From Diphasiastrum complanatum (Eukaryota; Streptophyta; Lycopodiopsida; Lycopodiales; Lycopodiaceae), in the NCBI GenBank assembly GCA_029204225.1, contig CM055110.1, positions 16,275,306 to 16,339,305 of the forward strand: a stretch of 64,000 nucleotides of DNA. The letters are read 5' to 3'. Shown here piece after piece: positions 34,626 to 52,253 of this stretch. The stretch's first letter is position 1, and every line of letters begins with the position of its first letter. Under the pieces are notes generated by a model that saw nothing but the letters and a program-made list of their open reading frames with translations, had not been told where the DNA came from and did no database searches. Made by a program: the position numbers and the translations under genes.

Positions 34626-35420
34626 TATTTCGTTTTCCCTGTGAAAAATGCAAAAAATATCTTTGGTAGAGGCCAAAAATCTTGTATATAGGACAAACAC
34701 ACATGTGTGGAGTCTGTTCCCATGTGTGAAATTAGTGTACCGTACCTCGGTGCCGCGTTTGGTGCCCCTTGATTATATGGATAAGAAGTCTGATAAGGAC
34801 TTCTCTTCTGTTGAACAATCCGGGGGTTAAACGGGCAAAATGCCATATCGTGCGATGTTGCATTACATAGATGGCAGAATCTATGTGTCAGTCTCAAATT
34901 TTGCTTTAGGACTGGACACTCGTTCGTTGTATGGTTTTGTGTGCACACTGAACACCATACATTCTCCAGCCATGGATATTGTAGCTGGTCTGGTTCCATT
35001 GATGTGGCATTACTGCTACAGCTCCCTGTAAGGCTTTCAGTTTCTGGTCAAATTGCGCCGTAAGTTACTCCATCTGTTGTTTGTGTAATTTTGTCATTTG
35101 ATCCAATAGCAGTTCTATGGATAGAGAGAATGTGTTTGATGATGACGATGCTAACGAGGGAGTAGGGGTGTGGGTGGATGAATATTCGTCGTCAGATCCC
35201 TCATGTTCTTCCCTGATGGCATCTTCCATAGCTTTTTGTAGAGTAGCGTACCGTTTATGTCATTTCAGTTCTCTTCTGATGCTTCGTGGTAGTCCGTCTA
35301 GGAACCACATGATCACCGCATGATCGAGAGTTAGGGCTGCACTGCACTCGGATCGTAGATGTTTGACCCGTTCAATATAGTCCCTGACCCTTTCTCGTTT
35401 TAGAGGTATGTGAGAGTTCT
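34625..35420 (-). pseudogene. Gypsy-type gag with two zinc knuckles, element of the coiled-coil family
   Basis: Minus-strand reading from about 35420 gives ERVRDYIERVKHLRSECS, IMWFLDGLPRSIRRELK and an Asp/Glu/Ser-rich stretch. After a frameshift near 35000 follow two CCHC-like motifs, CSVCTQNHTTNEC and CHLCNATSHDMAFC. The N-terminal gag (capsid) half expected between the PBS and 35420 is not readable; that interval is AT-rich with runs of t. The wording closely matches the gag at 8.5-8.8 kb. Confidence 0.75.
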
Positions 35421-35670
35421 GGTGAAGATTTGAATTTTTTTGGATTTTTTCAAGTTTTTTGAATTTTTTATGATTTTTTTTCTGATTTTTGCAATCTGCT
35501 TGGAACTAACTCTTGCAGGCTTCTATGCAGGTCTGGGATAGTACCATGTAGTTGCTGCCAGTCATGCAAGGGTTAATTCACTCTAAACTTCCAAAAATCT
35601 ACCTAAAACTATTCTAAAAAAGAAGAAAATAGCTAAAATGCAACTACACTAGTTAGTGGAAACCTATCTT

Positions 35671-35684
35671 CGGCAACGGCGCCA
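35671..35684 (-). other. Primer-binding site beside the minus LTR
   Basis: The minus strand reads TGGCGCCGTTGCCG one base after the LTR end ...ccctaca. It matches the plant gypsy primer site, and fixes the LTR at 35686-36612 as a 5' LTR of a minus-strand element. Confidence 0.88.
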
Positions 35685-35685
35685 C

Positions 35686-36612
<927 letters not shown>

Positions 36613-37221
36613 GAGGATTGAATTACGATGATGATTTCTCCGAGGCTTGTCAATCAATCATCAAAATGATTAGTCGATATCGAATAAAACAGAATTAATT
36701 CCGTCTAAAGTATGGTCACATCTACATTTAAAGTTACAAAAGTATGGTCACATCTAAAATTTATTGCTGAAATTGACAATGTTAAGCTATAAATATCTGA
36801 TTTTTTTTATATCCAATCATTATAATTTCGTAAAATTCTAGCCGCCATTATTTCACCCAGATGTCCGTTAGGCTTTTTGACATCTAGAATCCGTTGGAAG
36901 AATCATCATCAAAATCTTCAAACAAACAATCTAAAAGAATGTAAATGCAAAGATATAATCACATCTTAAGCGTTCTTACCAGCAGAATCTTAAAAATTAA
37001 TTCATACTCAAACGGATGAATCAATACAGTCCACCAAAGAGATTAGATATGGTGTGTGTGTTATTATTTTGCAAATGGATTTTACTAAGAAGTACAGTTC
37101 AGAATAGAGCGATAGTGCAATATGATAATGCAACTTTCTCAAACGTCAAAGATAGCCATCGTCTGATCAAAAACTGAGGAGTCATAAACGTCCGTATTTT
37201 GATCAGAGTGAGTGAACCAGC
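36613..37221. other. Anonymous flank between two elements
   Basis: No recognisable gene. The phrase aagtatggtcacatct occurs twice (about 36709 and 36741). Gypsy gag coding begins at about 37222. Confidence 0.45.
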
Positions 37222-37665
37222 GTGATAAGCAGTAGGAAAGTGTATTCAAATCACAACATGCAAACATCTACGTTAGACACAGATGAAAGAGCATGTCACT
37301 GCTACATTACTTCTAAAGTTGAAAAGCTTTGGAAGAGTAATATGGCTGATCTTATTATAAAGTTTAATGATTTGAAAGTGCAGATCTCTGAAGTTGTAGA
37401 CAAAAGACCAAAAGAGTCTTCTTCCATCTCAGGAATGTGGTATACGAAATGCGGAACTTCTGGACACACTAAGGAAGATTGCACCATTGTGAATGTCAAG
37501 TATATTGAAGATCCTGCCCAGGAGGTACTTTTTATTTTTCAAAATGATGCGACTACTAAGTATGTACAGGGTACTACAGCATCAGCCCAGCAAGACAGAC
37601 CCAAGTTCGCACCAAGAAGACATAATCCTCTTGAATTTTTGTTCCAGCAAAGTCTCAAACCGTAA
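37222..37665 (+). pseudogene. C-terminal gag of gypsy element 3
   Basis: A 147-codon frame ends in a region rich in Lys and Gln. It contains YTKCGTSGHTKEDC, a zinc knuckle whose first Cys is Tyr. A frameshift just before 37674 separates it from the next frame, which carries an intact knuckle. The N-terminal gag and the 5' LTR are absent. Confidence 0.7.
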
Positions 37666-37673
37666 CTAAACCA

Positions 37674-39005
37674 GTGTCGGGCATTTGCTACAGCTGTGGA
37701 GAGCCGGGACATTTTTCTCCCGACTGTCCTCAACCACGAAAGCCGATTGGTTATGTTAATCTACATGAACTAAGAGCTTTCTTAGGACATGTTGGCTATT
37801 ATCGGAGATTTATTCAAAATCATGCTTCTATTACTGCCTCTCTTACTCATCTACTCAAGAAACAAGTGGAATACTTGTGGACGAATGAACAGCAGAAAGC
37901 ATTCGAAGAACTTAAGCAAACGTTAATCAATGATCCTATTGTGAGACCACCCAACTGGGCTATTTTATTTCATAGTTATGTTGATGTTTCTGCATTCGCT
38001 ATTGGCGTCTGTCTGAGCCAGAAAGATGATCAGAAGAAAGATCATCCCATCTACTATGCTAGTCAACAGCTCAGTGCATCAAAAAAGAATTATTCGGCTA
38101 CAGAAAGGGAAGCACTTGGCATGATTTTCACTGTTAAAAAATTTCGACATTATTTGCTAAGATATGCATTTATTTTTCACGTTGATCACTATGCTCTTAA
38201 GTATCTTGTGAATAAATCAGATTTATCAGGACAAATAGCTCGATGGGTTCTACTTATGCACGAATTCACATATCAAGTAGAACTTCGCCAAGGAAAGTAT
38301 CATACAAATGTTGATTATCTATCAAGACTCAACACTGAAAAAATTGACGAACCAATTAATGATAATTTTTCAGACGAACATCTATTTGAAATTTCATCTA
38401 GAAATTCGTTATATTCTGATATCATTACTTATTTCAAGGATCAGATATATCCGAATGGTTATGATTTGGAGCAAAAGACAGTTTTTCAATATAAGATAGC
38501 ACCTTATACGTTTATTAACAATGTTTTGTACAAGCTTGGTGCTGATCATCAACTACAAAGATGTCTCAAAACTGAAGACATTAAAAAGGTCGTTAAAGCT
38601 TTACACTCAGAAGATGCTGGCAGACACTTTGTCTTAAAGAATACTCTTAATAAGATATTGACCGCCAAGTACTGGTGGCCAACAATGTTCAAGGATGTAT
38701 CAAACTTTATTCGTTCGTGTGATTCATGCCAGAGATATGGTAAGCCTATGAAAGCAATGAATTGGCCGTTGACACCTATCCTGTCTCTTGCACCATTCGA
38801 GAAGTGGGAGATTGACTTTGTCGGTCCAATCAAACCTATGACCCGACATACGAAATGTCATTATATTCTTGTTGCAACGGATTATGCTACAAAGAACGTT
38901 GAAGCAGAGACGACGAAACGAAACGATGTGAAAACTATCGCGGCGTTCTTATTCAAAAATATAATCACAAGATATGGTTGTCCACTTGAATTAGTAAGTG
39001 ACTGA
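37674..39005 (+). CDS. In-frame fusion: zinc knuckle + RT thumb + RNase H + integrase (gypsy element 3)
   Basis: A 443-codon open frame with four parts. (1) Zinc knuckle CYSCGEPGHFSPDC at about residues 4-17. (2) An abrupt jump at about residue 27 to LHELRAFLGHVGYYRRFI, the RT C-terminal segment, skipping protease and the RT palm with its YxDD. (3) RNase H with DVSAFAIGVCLSQ, YYASQQLSASKKNYSATEREAL and HVDHYALKYL. (4) Integrase, with zinc-binding H/C residues (CDSCQRYGKP), WEIDFVGPI (first Asp) and LVATDYATKNVEAE. It stops at TGA in VSD*GTHF, just before the third catalytic region; CGA to TGA is likely. An internal deletion of about 1.2 kb kept the frame. It cannot encode a working polymerase. 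Confidence 0.85.
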   Translation: MSGICYSCGEPGHFSPDCPQPRKPIGYVNLHELRAFLGHVGYYRRFIQNHASITASLTHLLKKQVEYLWTNEQQKAFEELKQTLINDPIVRPPNWAILFHSYVDVSAFAIGVCLSQKDDQKKDHPIYYASQQLSASKKNYSATEREALGMIFTVKKFRHYLLRYAFIFHVDHYALKYLVNKSDLSGQIARWVLLMHEFTYQVELRQGKYHTNVDYLSRLNTEKIDEPINDNFSDEHLFEISSRNSLYSDIITYFKDQIYPNGYDLEQKTVFQYKIAPYTFINNVLYKLGADHQLQRCLKTEDIKKVVKALHSEDAGRHFVLKNTLNKILTAKYWWPTMFKDVSNFIRSCDSCQRYGKPMKAMNWPLTPILSLAPFEKWEIDFVGPIKPMTRHTKCHYILVATDYATKNVEAETTKRNDVKTIAAFLFKNIITRYGCPLELVSD

Positions 39006-39637
39006 GGTACACATTTACTAAATGACATTATATGGTTGCTGACAACATATTTTTTGATCAAACATAGAAAAACTACACCGTATAATCCAGAAGCAACGAG
39101 CTAATGGAATTTTATGTAAGATCCTGAACAAAATTACTATTGCACATGCAATAGATTGGAATCAGAAACTACCATCACTTCTCTGGGTTTATCGTAACAC
39201 AAAAAATTACGACAAAATAGACACCATATTTTCTTACGTATGATATGCATCCTATTTTGCCTATTGAATTTGAGGTGAAAACTTTTTGTATTCAAGCTCA
39301 ACGAACGGATGAAGAATGTATTAACAAAAGGTTGACCAATATTGAAGAACTAGCTGAAGCTTGTGCGAATTCACACAAATTAACGGAGGAAATACAGGAA
39401 CAAAGGAAGAAAAACTATGACAGTCGTATCAGAAAATGTGATCTTAAAGCTGATGACTTTGCACTGATTTATGACAGTCGACATCAAAAGTTTTTCGGAA
39501 TACTCCATATGAGATGGCTTGGACCTTATAAAGTCATAGAAGTGTTTGAGAATGGTTTTGTACAACTTCAATCACTTGAAGGTGAACTGTTACCTACACG
39601 TATTAATGGGTCCAGACTCAAGAAATACTACCTTTGA
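39006..39637 (+). pseudogene. Integrase C-terminal domain, gypsy element 3
   Basis: After stops and frameshifts (about 39006-39240), a 130-codon frame resumes with HPILPIEFEV and ends with MRWLGPYKVIEVFENGFVQL and RINGSRLKKYY, the GPY/F-like module of gypsy integrases. No chromodomain is visible before the stop at 39637. Confidence 0.8.
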
Positions 39638-39639
39638 CC

Positions 39640-40125
39640 AAAAATTTTTTTCTAGTATTTTTTCTGGAATTGATTGCGAATTTTGTTTTATATTTTCTAG
39701 TATTTTTTCCGACTTTTCTTTTATCTTTTCTAGAGATTTTCGTGAAATTTTCTACCACCTTCCAACATTTTTCAAAGTGTTTTCGAGAAATTTTTGAGAG
39801 ATCTTCTAGACTTCTCTCAATTTTTCAAGATGTTGTCAAAGTATTTTCGAGAACTTTTTGAGAACTTTTTGTGACACTCAATTCGTGAATCAAAACATGT
39901 TTTAATTTTCGCAGACCGTTTTCGAAAAATTTTCTAGAATCTTTTCTAACACTTTTCTCCACTTTTTTGAGAAATTTTCTAGTATCTTACTAAAACTTTC
40001 GAGAAATTTTTGTGAGTTTCTGTATCATTTTCTAGGATCCTCCGAGAAGGTTTTGCGAAACTTTCTAGAATATTTCTAGCATATTTTTAAGAATCTTTCA
40101 AGAATCTCTTGACCTATTTTCTGTA
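39640..40125 (+). repeat. T-rich degenerate repeat downstream of pol
   Basis: Many variants of ttttctag(t/a)att and ttcgagaaatttttg recur at roughly 40-60-bp spacing. No stable frame. Probably a decayed 3' untranslated spacer of gypsy element 3. Confidence 0.5.
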
Positions 40126-40506
40126 TTTCTATATTAATGATGATGGCCATGTGAACATTATTCACACGTGTGTACGATCACGTATCAAAACGGATATTGT
40201 TTCTTCTTAATTTATTTCTTTTCTTTTCACAAACGGTCTTTCGTCATTAAGATTGATCTGTCAAATTAGAGTTTGAAACTCTGAGCCATGCACGTCCTCC
40301 ATAGATGGAAATGACAAATGTCATGTCACCATGTCACATCATCATCCCTACCACACCGCTACTCCTTATCATGGTTATTCTCCATTTTTCTATCTTACAC
40401 TTTCTTCTTGTGATTACATGCTTTCCTGCGCTCATCCTCTTTGCGATCAAAGCAATCTTTTACGCCATATTGCGATCTGCGGAGCTGTCGTCAATCATTC
40501 AATGCA

Positions 40507-41362
40507 ATGGCTTCTGGATCGAGCTCTAGCTCTACTATTAACTGGAAAGCACGCGCAGGAATTCGTCTGACATCCATCCAGTCCTTTTTGGATCGATGCA
40601 GGTTGGGTGATCTGAAAGTGGATCCTTCCATCATCCTATCTGAAGTTAGTACTAAATTTGTGAACTCCATCCACTCAATCTCTGAGGCAGACTTCAAAGT
40701 ACATATGCGAGGCAACTTTTTCACCATTACTGAAGACCTGTTCTGCACAGCCCTCGGATTACCATTGGATGGGAAGACTATTTCTACGAACAAAGATTCT
40801 GTGGATGAAGTGGCCCACTTTCTAAGCAATTGTTTCGTACCCACAAAGGGGTACAAAATTTTGATAATTAGAGATACCACATTTAAGCTGTTCCGTAAAT
40901 ATGCCAATCAAGCAATATTTTTAACGGATGCGAATGCGACAATTTCAATCCAAAATTTTGGTTATATATTGGATGCATTAGCAGAAAAACCAGTTTGCTT
41001 TGGTGTTATTACATACAAGGCTTTTTTGAGGTGGATCAAACACCAAAAGTTTTTTTGGAGTCGGAGCACATGTTTCTCGATTGTGCACTCATTTTGAAAT
41101 TTTGACTGAACAAGAGAAAACCATGCTGACGGGAAGGATATTGGCTCCAAAGCCAATTGATCTTTCCAGCCTCCTGACCGTGCCTATTCTAGTTACATCA
41201 GATGCTGCACCAGCAGTCAAAGTAGCAGCTACCACTGCTATGGAGATTGATGCTGCACCATCCCAATCAGATATAGTTCCAGCCGTGGCTATGGATACAG
41301 ATGCTGTTGATCCTTCAAAGCCATCATCTGCTTCCACATCCCAGAACCAAAAAATGACTTAG
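40507..41362 (+). pseudogene. Unrecognised ORF following gypsy pol (possible third ORF)
   Basis: An ATG at 40507 (MASGSSSSSTINWKAR) opens about 197 codons that look globular: FTITEDLFCTALGLPLDGK, SVDEVAHFLSNCFVP and ISIQNFGYILDALAEKP. A frameshift near 41080 shifts coding to THFEILTEQEKTMLTGRI and then an Ala/Ser/Asp-rich low-complexity tail ending at 41360. The family is not recognised. It lies downstream of gypsy pol in the same direction and ends against an unrelated LTR fragment. It may be an env-position or accessory ORF, or a captured host exon. Confidence 0.5.
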
Positions 41363-41467
41363 GCCTCTTCATGATTTATACTTATCCAGCTCATATCTCC
41401 ATTTTCGAGTATATCATGTCATATTTATGTTGATATTCAATTTTTAACAATAAAGTGGCATCACAGA
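41363..41467 (-). repeat. 100-bp LTR fragment of the gypsy element 2 family
   Basis: Nearly identical to 17609-17712 (shared tcatgatttatacttatcc, tttatgttgata and aataaagtggca). It abuts the low-complexity end of the preceding ORF and is followed by unrelated sequence, so only the outer LTR end is present. Confidence 0.85.
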
Positions 41468-41624
41468 TGTCTTGAGATATGTTTCGCTTTAGGGTGCTTT
41501 TATTAGTACTGTATACTTTTCAGCTATGTGTTAGCTTGTTAGTTTATAAATAAAGGGTTTTAAAAGGTTTTGGTCTTGACTTGTCAAGAGGAACTTTGCT
41601 CTGTTAATCTCTCTCTATGCATCC

Positions 41625-43109
41625 TTGAGGTGTAAAGCCGACTGTCCTTTGGCTGGGGTAGTACCAAAACCTTTACCTTTGCCCTCTATTAGTTTTCTTG
41701 CTCCTATTTTCATTGAGCTTTGGAGAATCCTTACCCATCTTACTGAAAAAGAAGTCTTGACTTGTAAACATGTTGCTCTAAACAAAAATACTACTCTTGA
41801 GACTCCTATTGCCTTTGAAACTGTTATTCATATGAGCAAATTTGAGCCCTCCCGGTGCCCTTCTGAACAAACTTGGGCACGTATTCGTGGACATTTTGAC
41901 ATTGGTTTTAATAGGATAAATCTCCACCAAGCCAGAATCTGAAATTGGAAATGACCTTTCTTCAAGTGTAGATGTGGAGACAAGTGTAAAAATCAGTCAT
42001 CTATTATCTGGTTAGACCATGCCATTTGGTATATGATGAATAATCTTAACATTTTTTTTTTCTGGGTGCCTCATCACAGAATCAACTCAATGTTTTTTTC
42101 CTTTGGCTACACAAACCTGCTAGGGAAATTGTCAAAGCTCAGATTACCGTTCTTTATCTATGCCAGTACATGATTGATGCATCTATTGAACTTTTCGCAA
42201 ATCCATCTACTAACCTCCTTGCTCATCTTGGTGACGCCGAGAACATTAGAGAAATTAAACGTTTGCTCAAAAGACCTAGCTTCTCCACTCTACATAATTT
42301 TTCCAGAATTCTAGTAAATGTACAAGCACTCTCAACCTTAATAATCCCAGCTCTGTCCTATCTAGCCAAGAAAAAAGAAGAAAATTTACTGGTGGATACA
42401 AGGGGAAAGAAGGACAAGGAAGCGATGCAAAGAGCGACTTGCCAATTAAGAAGCTGAACTTTTATCGGGATTGACATGGTTGCAGGACGAGATCGCTTTG
42501 GAAAGAAGAGAGGTTATCATAAATACTTTGGATCACTTACAACTCATTACACATGAATCTAAGAGAAAGCTCTTTTTACATTTGCTTTAGCGAAATAGAA
42601 TGTTTGAGACCGTTCATGCAAAGAAGTTTTATTCTCGCATCTTACTACATTTATTTGGCTTCTTGCATGAGTCCTTTGATGATATAGTGTTTGGTTGGTC
42701 ATATATGCCGAATGTCAAAATGGATTGGTATTTTCTTTATGAAGTTTTCTGCATTTTTCAAATCGAAAATCTTTAGAGCTGTTCTTGTTCTACTCTTAAA
42801 CGTTTCAAAGGCTGCGTTTCTAATAAATTTGGGCATGTTGTAACTACAGATTGCAGTTTTATTAGTAGTACGGTCCTTAGACATTCATTGGAAAAAGGCC
42901 TCAATCATATAGCACAACAACATACTAATATTCAAAGTATTGCTACTAAATTACATGATGGATGGTTCAAACTCATGGAACTCTTACCTATGTACCCTAC
43001 TACAGATATAAATATGCATGCTGAATTTTGTAAGAAACCATGTAGTCTATGTGGCAATTTAGGTATTCAACCATCATTTTATGAAGAACATGCACTTTTA
43101 AGACATTAA
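41625..43109 (+). pseudogene. Decayed coding-like region of unknown type
   Basis: Three short plus-strand frames (41625-41942, 42170-42457 and 42888-43109) have protein-like composition: ELWRILTHLTEKEVLTCKHV, AENIREIKRLLKRPSFST and KPCSLCGNLGIQ. Between them the sequence is full of stops. No domain is recognised. They may be parts of one eroded element ORF or unrelated open stretches. Confidence 0.3.
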
Positions 43110-43310
43110 ATCATATTTTTGTGGATACATTATAGGTTTAATAGGCTGAAAATCTATATTATAAAATAGAAAAGATATTTTGACACATTTGAGAATCAAA
43201 ATTTGAATAAAAACATTATTTTAGATTTTTTTTTACAGTTTCCAAACATAATATGTTGATGTGCTAGGTGAAATAGCTAGAAAAAAAATAATTTGTAGCC
43301 TTCAAGGAGA

Positions 43311-43481
43311 GCACGCCGGCGTGCTAAGTGAAATAGTAAAAAAAAAATTGTAGCCTCCAAAGATGGCACGCTGGCGTGACAGGTGAAATAGCCCCCCCTC
43401 CACCCTCCCCTTCCAAAAAAAAATAAAAAAATTCTCGGTTGTTTCACTATGCACGCCAGCATGCCATCTTTGGAGGCTACA
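43311..43481. repeat. Palindrome and long hairpin with GC-rich arms
   Basis: gcacgccggcgtgc at 43311-43324 is a perfect 14-bp palindrome. A variant of the same segment at 43349-43378 pairs with 43452-43481 in reverse complement over 30 bp with one mismatch, leaving a loop of about 73 bp rich in C and A. The phrase aagtgaaatag repeats beside each arm. Possibly a MITE-like or hairpin repeat. Confidence 0.75.
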
Positions 43482-46004
<2,523 letters not shown>

Positions 46005-46517
46005 AATTCAAGGTGTCATGCCCCCATATCTCTAACCCTAGACTTATGTCCCATAAGGGAGTTAAAGGGCTTATTTGGATAGGACAACTAGTTATGATTA
46101 TGAGGGGTTGAGGCTATCATGGCATTTAATCATAACTAGAAACTAGAGGCCTAACTCTTGATTGTGGATTTATATGGAACTGGCAGTGACTCAGCAATAA
46201 GTGATTGATGTGGCCTAGTTTGGCTATCGATGTATTCCAGTGAGGTGCCTCGATTCACTCCTAGTCGAGGGAAGACCTTGGAGGATATAAGTATACTCAT
46301 AGGCTTTCTCCTGTAGCACATTTGATTGTGAGTGTAGCGACATGTTGTTGGATTGCTACCTCTTCCAAATATTGAGAATTTGTTGGTGGTCCATAGCTCC
46401 AGGGGCTACATCCGTCAATCTAGTTGCTCTAGTCCACCATCCATTCTTTTTGCTTCTCTTGTTTTTGGTGTCCTATTCCTTGATCTTTGGAGGAGGATTT
46501 GATAGTGGCATCAAAGC
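46005..46517 (+). repeat. Possible LTR end with a Met-type primer-binding site
   Basis: tggcatcaaagc at 46506-46517 resembles the initiator-Met primer site TGGTATCAGAGC used by copia elements. Upstream lies an LTR-like stretch with ggatataagtatac near 46275. No second LTR and no gag motif were recognised downstream, so this is tentative. Confidence 0.35.
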
Positions 46518-47323
46518 CAAGGCTACGAGTAATTGTTGGTGTGAAAGCTCACAAAAAAAGTCCAAAAATTGGAGAAGTTTTCAAGTCTTGGGGTACCATG
46601 TCATTCTTGTGCAAGATGCAAAAGCTAGAAGCTTGGATCCATCTAGATTTTCCAATTTTATGGTTTTCCAAGAAGGTTTTTTTGCAAGGTATGGGCATTA
46701 CCTAGATTTGCAACAAGTTGAGAAAAGATATTTCCATAAAGACTTTTTCATGGCATCAGAGAACCTATGTGAAAAACAAAATCAAACAAATTTGAAAGTA
46801 GAATTAGTTTCTGTAGCTAAGTTAGTTTTATTGCACTTGTCCAAAGAATGAAAAGAGCTAGTGTGATGTGGCAATATGGTGTTTCTCTAACCATTAGGAA
46901 TCAAAATTTGTTGTAAATTCTCACATACTAGGAATTGATTATTTTTTTCTAATTCAGAACAAGTGTTGGATTTCTATCTTCGATGGAAATCAATATCCAT
47001 GTGCTCTCATCGTGAGCTTGATGAATAAAAAAATGAACTTATATTGGAAGTAACAAGTATGCAAAAAGCTCATGGGATCTGTTGCGAACATGAGGCTTAC
47101 TTACACATCCATAATTGGGGGCCCATTCAAGGGATGCATATGGAACGTGGAGTGCACATGTGACACCATCGACTCTTTTTATTTTTCTCTCTCTTTTTGC
47201 ACATGAAAATTCATCATTCAAGCCTTGAATAAGAGATGAAATTGCACATCGTATTATGTGTGAAAAAGAAAGATGAAACAACGTTCATGATACACACAAC
47301 CCTAGACCCTCAAATGTATAAAA

Positions 47324-47428
47324 TGTTGGAATTAAGCATCACTCCAACTCACCAGAATTAGAATCATTTGAGTTTGAGTCATCAGAATATGAATCATTCG
47401 AGTTCGTCCTGAGCACCAGTACACTATG

Positions 47429-47466
<38 letters not shown>

Positions 47467-48271
47467 GACAACTTTGCAGTCTTACTCACTGAAGTTGAAC
47501 GTCTGTGCAATCAATCAACTGGAGTAGAAGTGGGATTGACAACGAACTCTTCGAGTTCGAGATCTTTGACTACATCCTCTTCGATCACCTACAAAATCAA
47601 AGTCTTCAAGTTCGAGATCTACATCATCCACACTGCCCTGTCCAAACACATACCACGTTCACTTTAGCACTTTTAGTGCTGCGCTGCTTCACGCTCGTTT
47701 CCCACACATTCATTGTAACTGTTCCATGTATATATACATAATGGCAACTCACGAGACAATAACCTGTGATGAACACACATGCAAGTGGAGAAGAGTGAAT
47801 CAGAGTTCCTGCACGAACTACATTGTGTCTTAATTTTCTGATTCCATAGGATTAGAGATCTTAGAGAGAGTGAAAGCTATTCAAGGAATAGAGATAGTTA
47901 TTTAATCTGTAGCTAGCTAAATAAGATCACTGCACAAAGTGCACCATTCTTGGGCACAGGATTGTGATCTGATCGTTTTATTCACAACGGCTTAATTCAG
48001 ATTCTCTATTTCTTTGTGTATTGCACTACGAATACTTTCTGAATTGACACTCACTCAATTCGGAATGTCTAATCTTGAAGAAAGCATGGCTATCTCAGAC
48101 GCATAATTATTCGCTCCTTTCATGGTTGTCTCTAACACCTACCAAGACATTCCGCCACTCGATCTAAGTCAATGTTGATGTTGTAGTTTTGGTGAAAATC
48201 CCGTAAAGTTCTCTATGTTGGAGTTGTGTTTTTTTTATTCCGCACCTAATTTGTTCGAGAGCACCCCAACA
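47324..48271 (+). repeat. 5' LTR of copia element 5
   Basis: 948 bp from tgttgg to ccaaca, followed after three bases by a primer site at 48275-48286 (tggtatcatagc). It carries a short (CT)15 array at 47435-47464 and the promoter-like tatatatacata near 47730. The copia gag start follows at 48343. Confidence 0.85.
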
Positions 48272-48342
48272 GAGTGGTATCATAGCTTAGGTTCCAAACT
48301 ACTGTTAGTATTCAAATTTTTTTACTATACTTAGATCATTCA

Positions 48343-49096
48343 TTATGGAAGAAACATCTTCATAATTCTGCCTGAGCAACAAGTTCAACCGTGATGACTT
48401 CCGCATGTGGAAGTTCAAGATGAAGATGATACTCACAGAAAAAGAACTCTGGGGGTACGTCAACAATTCAATAGCCAAGCCAACTGAACCTTACATGCTG
48501 ACCACCTAGGAAGCTAAGCATGGCAAAGCTCTTGCCATTTTATCTTTGAATCTTAAAGATTCACAAATAGCTCACGTAGCTAATTGTTCCAGCTCCAAAG
48601 AGGCACGGGACATACTTACTGGTCTATATGAAACAATAGATGTTTTGACTCGCATCTTCTTGAGGAAGAAGTCCCTATCGCTCAAGATGAGTGAAGGGAC
48701 CTTGGTCACTGATCATCTAAACGAATTCAAATAGCTACTCAATTAGTTAGCTACATTGAAGGGACCTCAGTCACTGATCATCTAAACAAATTCAAATAGC
48801 TACTCAATCGGTTAGCTGTAGTAGGTTCACCAATATCAGACAAAGATGCTAACATGTTTCTTCTGTCCAGTCATCCTCTCTCTTATGACAATCTAGTATT
48901 TCTACTTAGAAATGCTCCTGACCTGTCTCTGCAAAAGGTGACCACAACTTTATTGCAGGATGAAGTCAGAAGAAAAAGCTTATCCACATTGAATACAAAG
49001 ACAACCGCTCTCTATTCGAACAAGCAACAGCTCTTGAAGAAAAAATCTTTGAAGAAAAAGAAGACAAAAGCTGAGCAATCTATATTCATAGCGTAA
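48343..49096 (+). pseudogene. Ty1/copia gag, copia element 5
   Basis: From ATG 48343 the frame reads FNRDDFRMWKFKMKMILTEKELW, then AKHGKALAILSLNLKDSQIAHV and LFETI-like UBN2 gag sequence. TAG stops lie early and near 48730. A 65-bp exact-length tandem duplication (48693-48757 and 48758-48822) shifts the frame. Reading resumes as LLSSHPLSYDNLVFLLR and ends in a Lys-rich stretch at 49096. The zinc knuckle that should come next is missing. Confidence 0.82.
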
Positions 49097-50449
<1,353 letters not shown>

Positions 50450-50870
50450 TGTTCATGTTTTCATGATCTTTGTGAGCATTCTTGTAGATTGCGCCAATTG
50501 CACTCACATAGACTATAGTTGACAGATCCTGTTTCAAAATTTTTATTTTTAAAGTGAATATTGACACCATAATGTTATGTGATTAATATTTATATACTTT
50601 CGTTACAAAAATTTAAGAAGACACCCATAGAAGGTGCACTGTACTCGTAAGCCTATGGTGCGAGAGATAGAAGTAGATCAATGCTCTAATGGACCTAACG
50701 TAAAAAGGACCCAAGTAGTTAAAATGCAATTTGGTTTAAAACTTTTTATAAACTCAAGTTCTTATGGCACATGGTTTTTGGGTGAACAAAAAATCCTAAC
50801 CCTAGCTTTGTCTATAAAGAGCCATGTGACGCCATTTTCTAATCACTTTTTATTATTAAGAAGAATAGAG

Positions 50871-52253
<1,383 letters not shown>

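Noticed and set aside
46342-46851. 169-codon frame downstream of the primer-like site
   Set aside because: Starts inside the presumed LTR, spans the primer site, and has no gag, knuckle or other motif.
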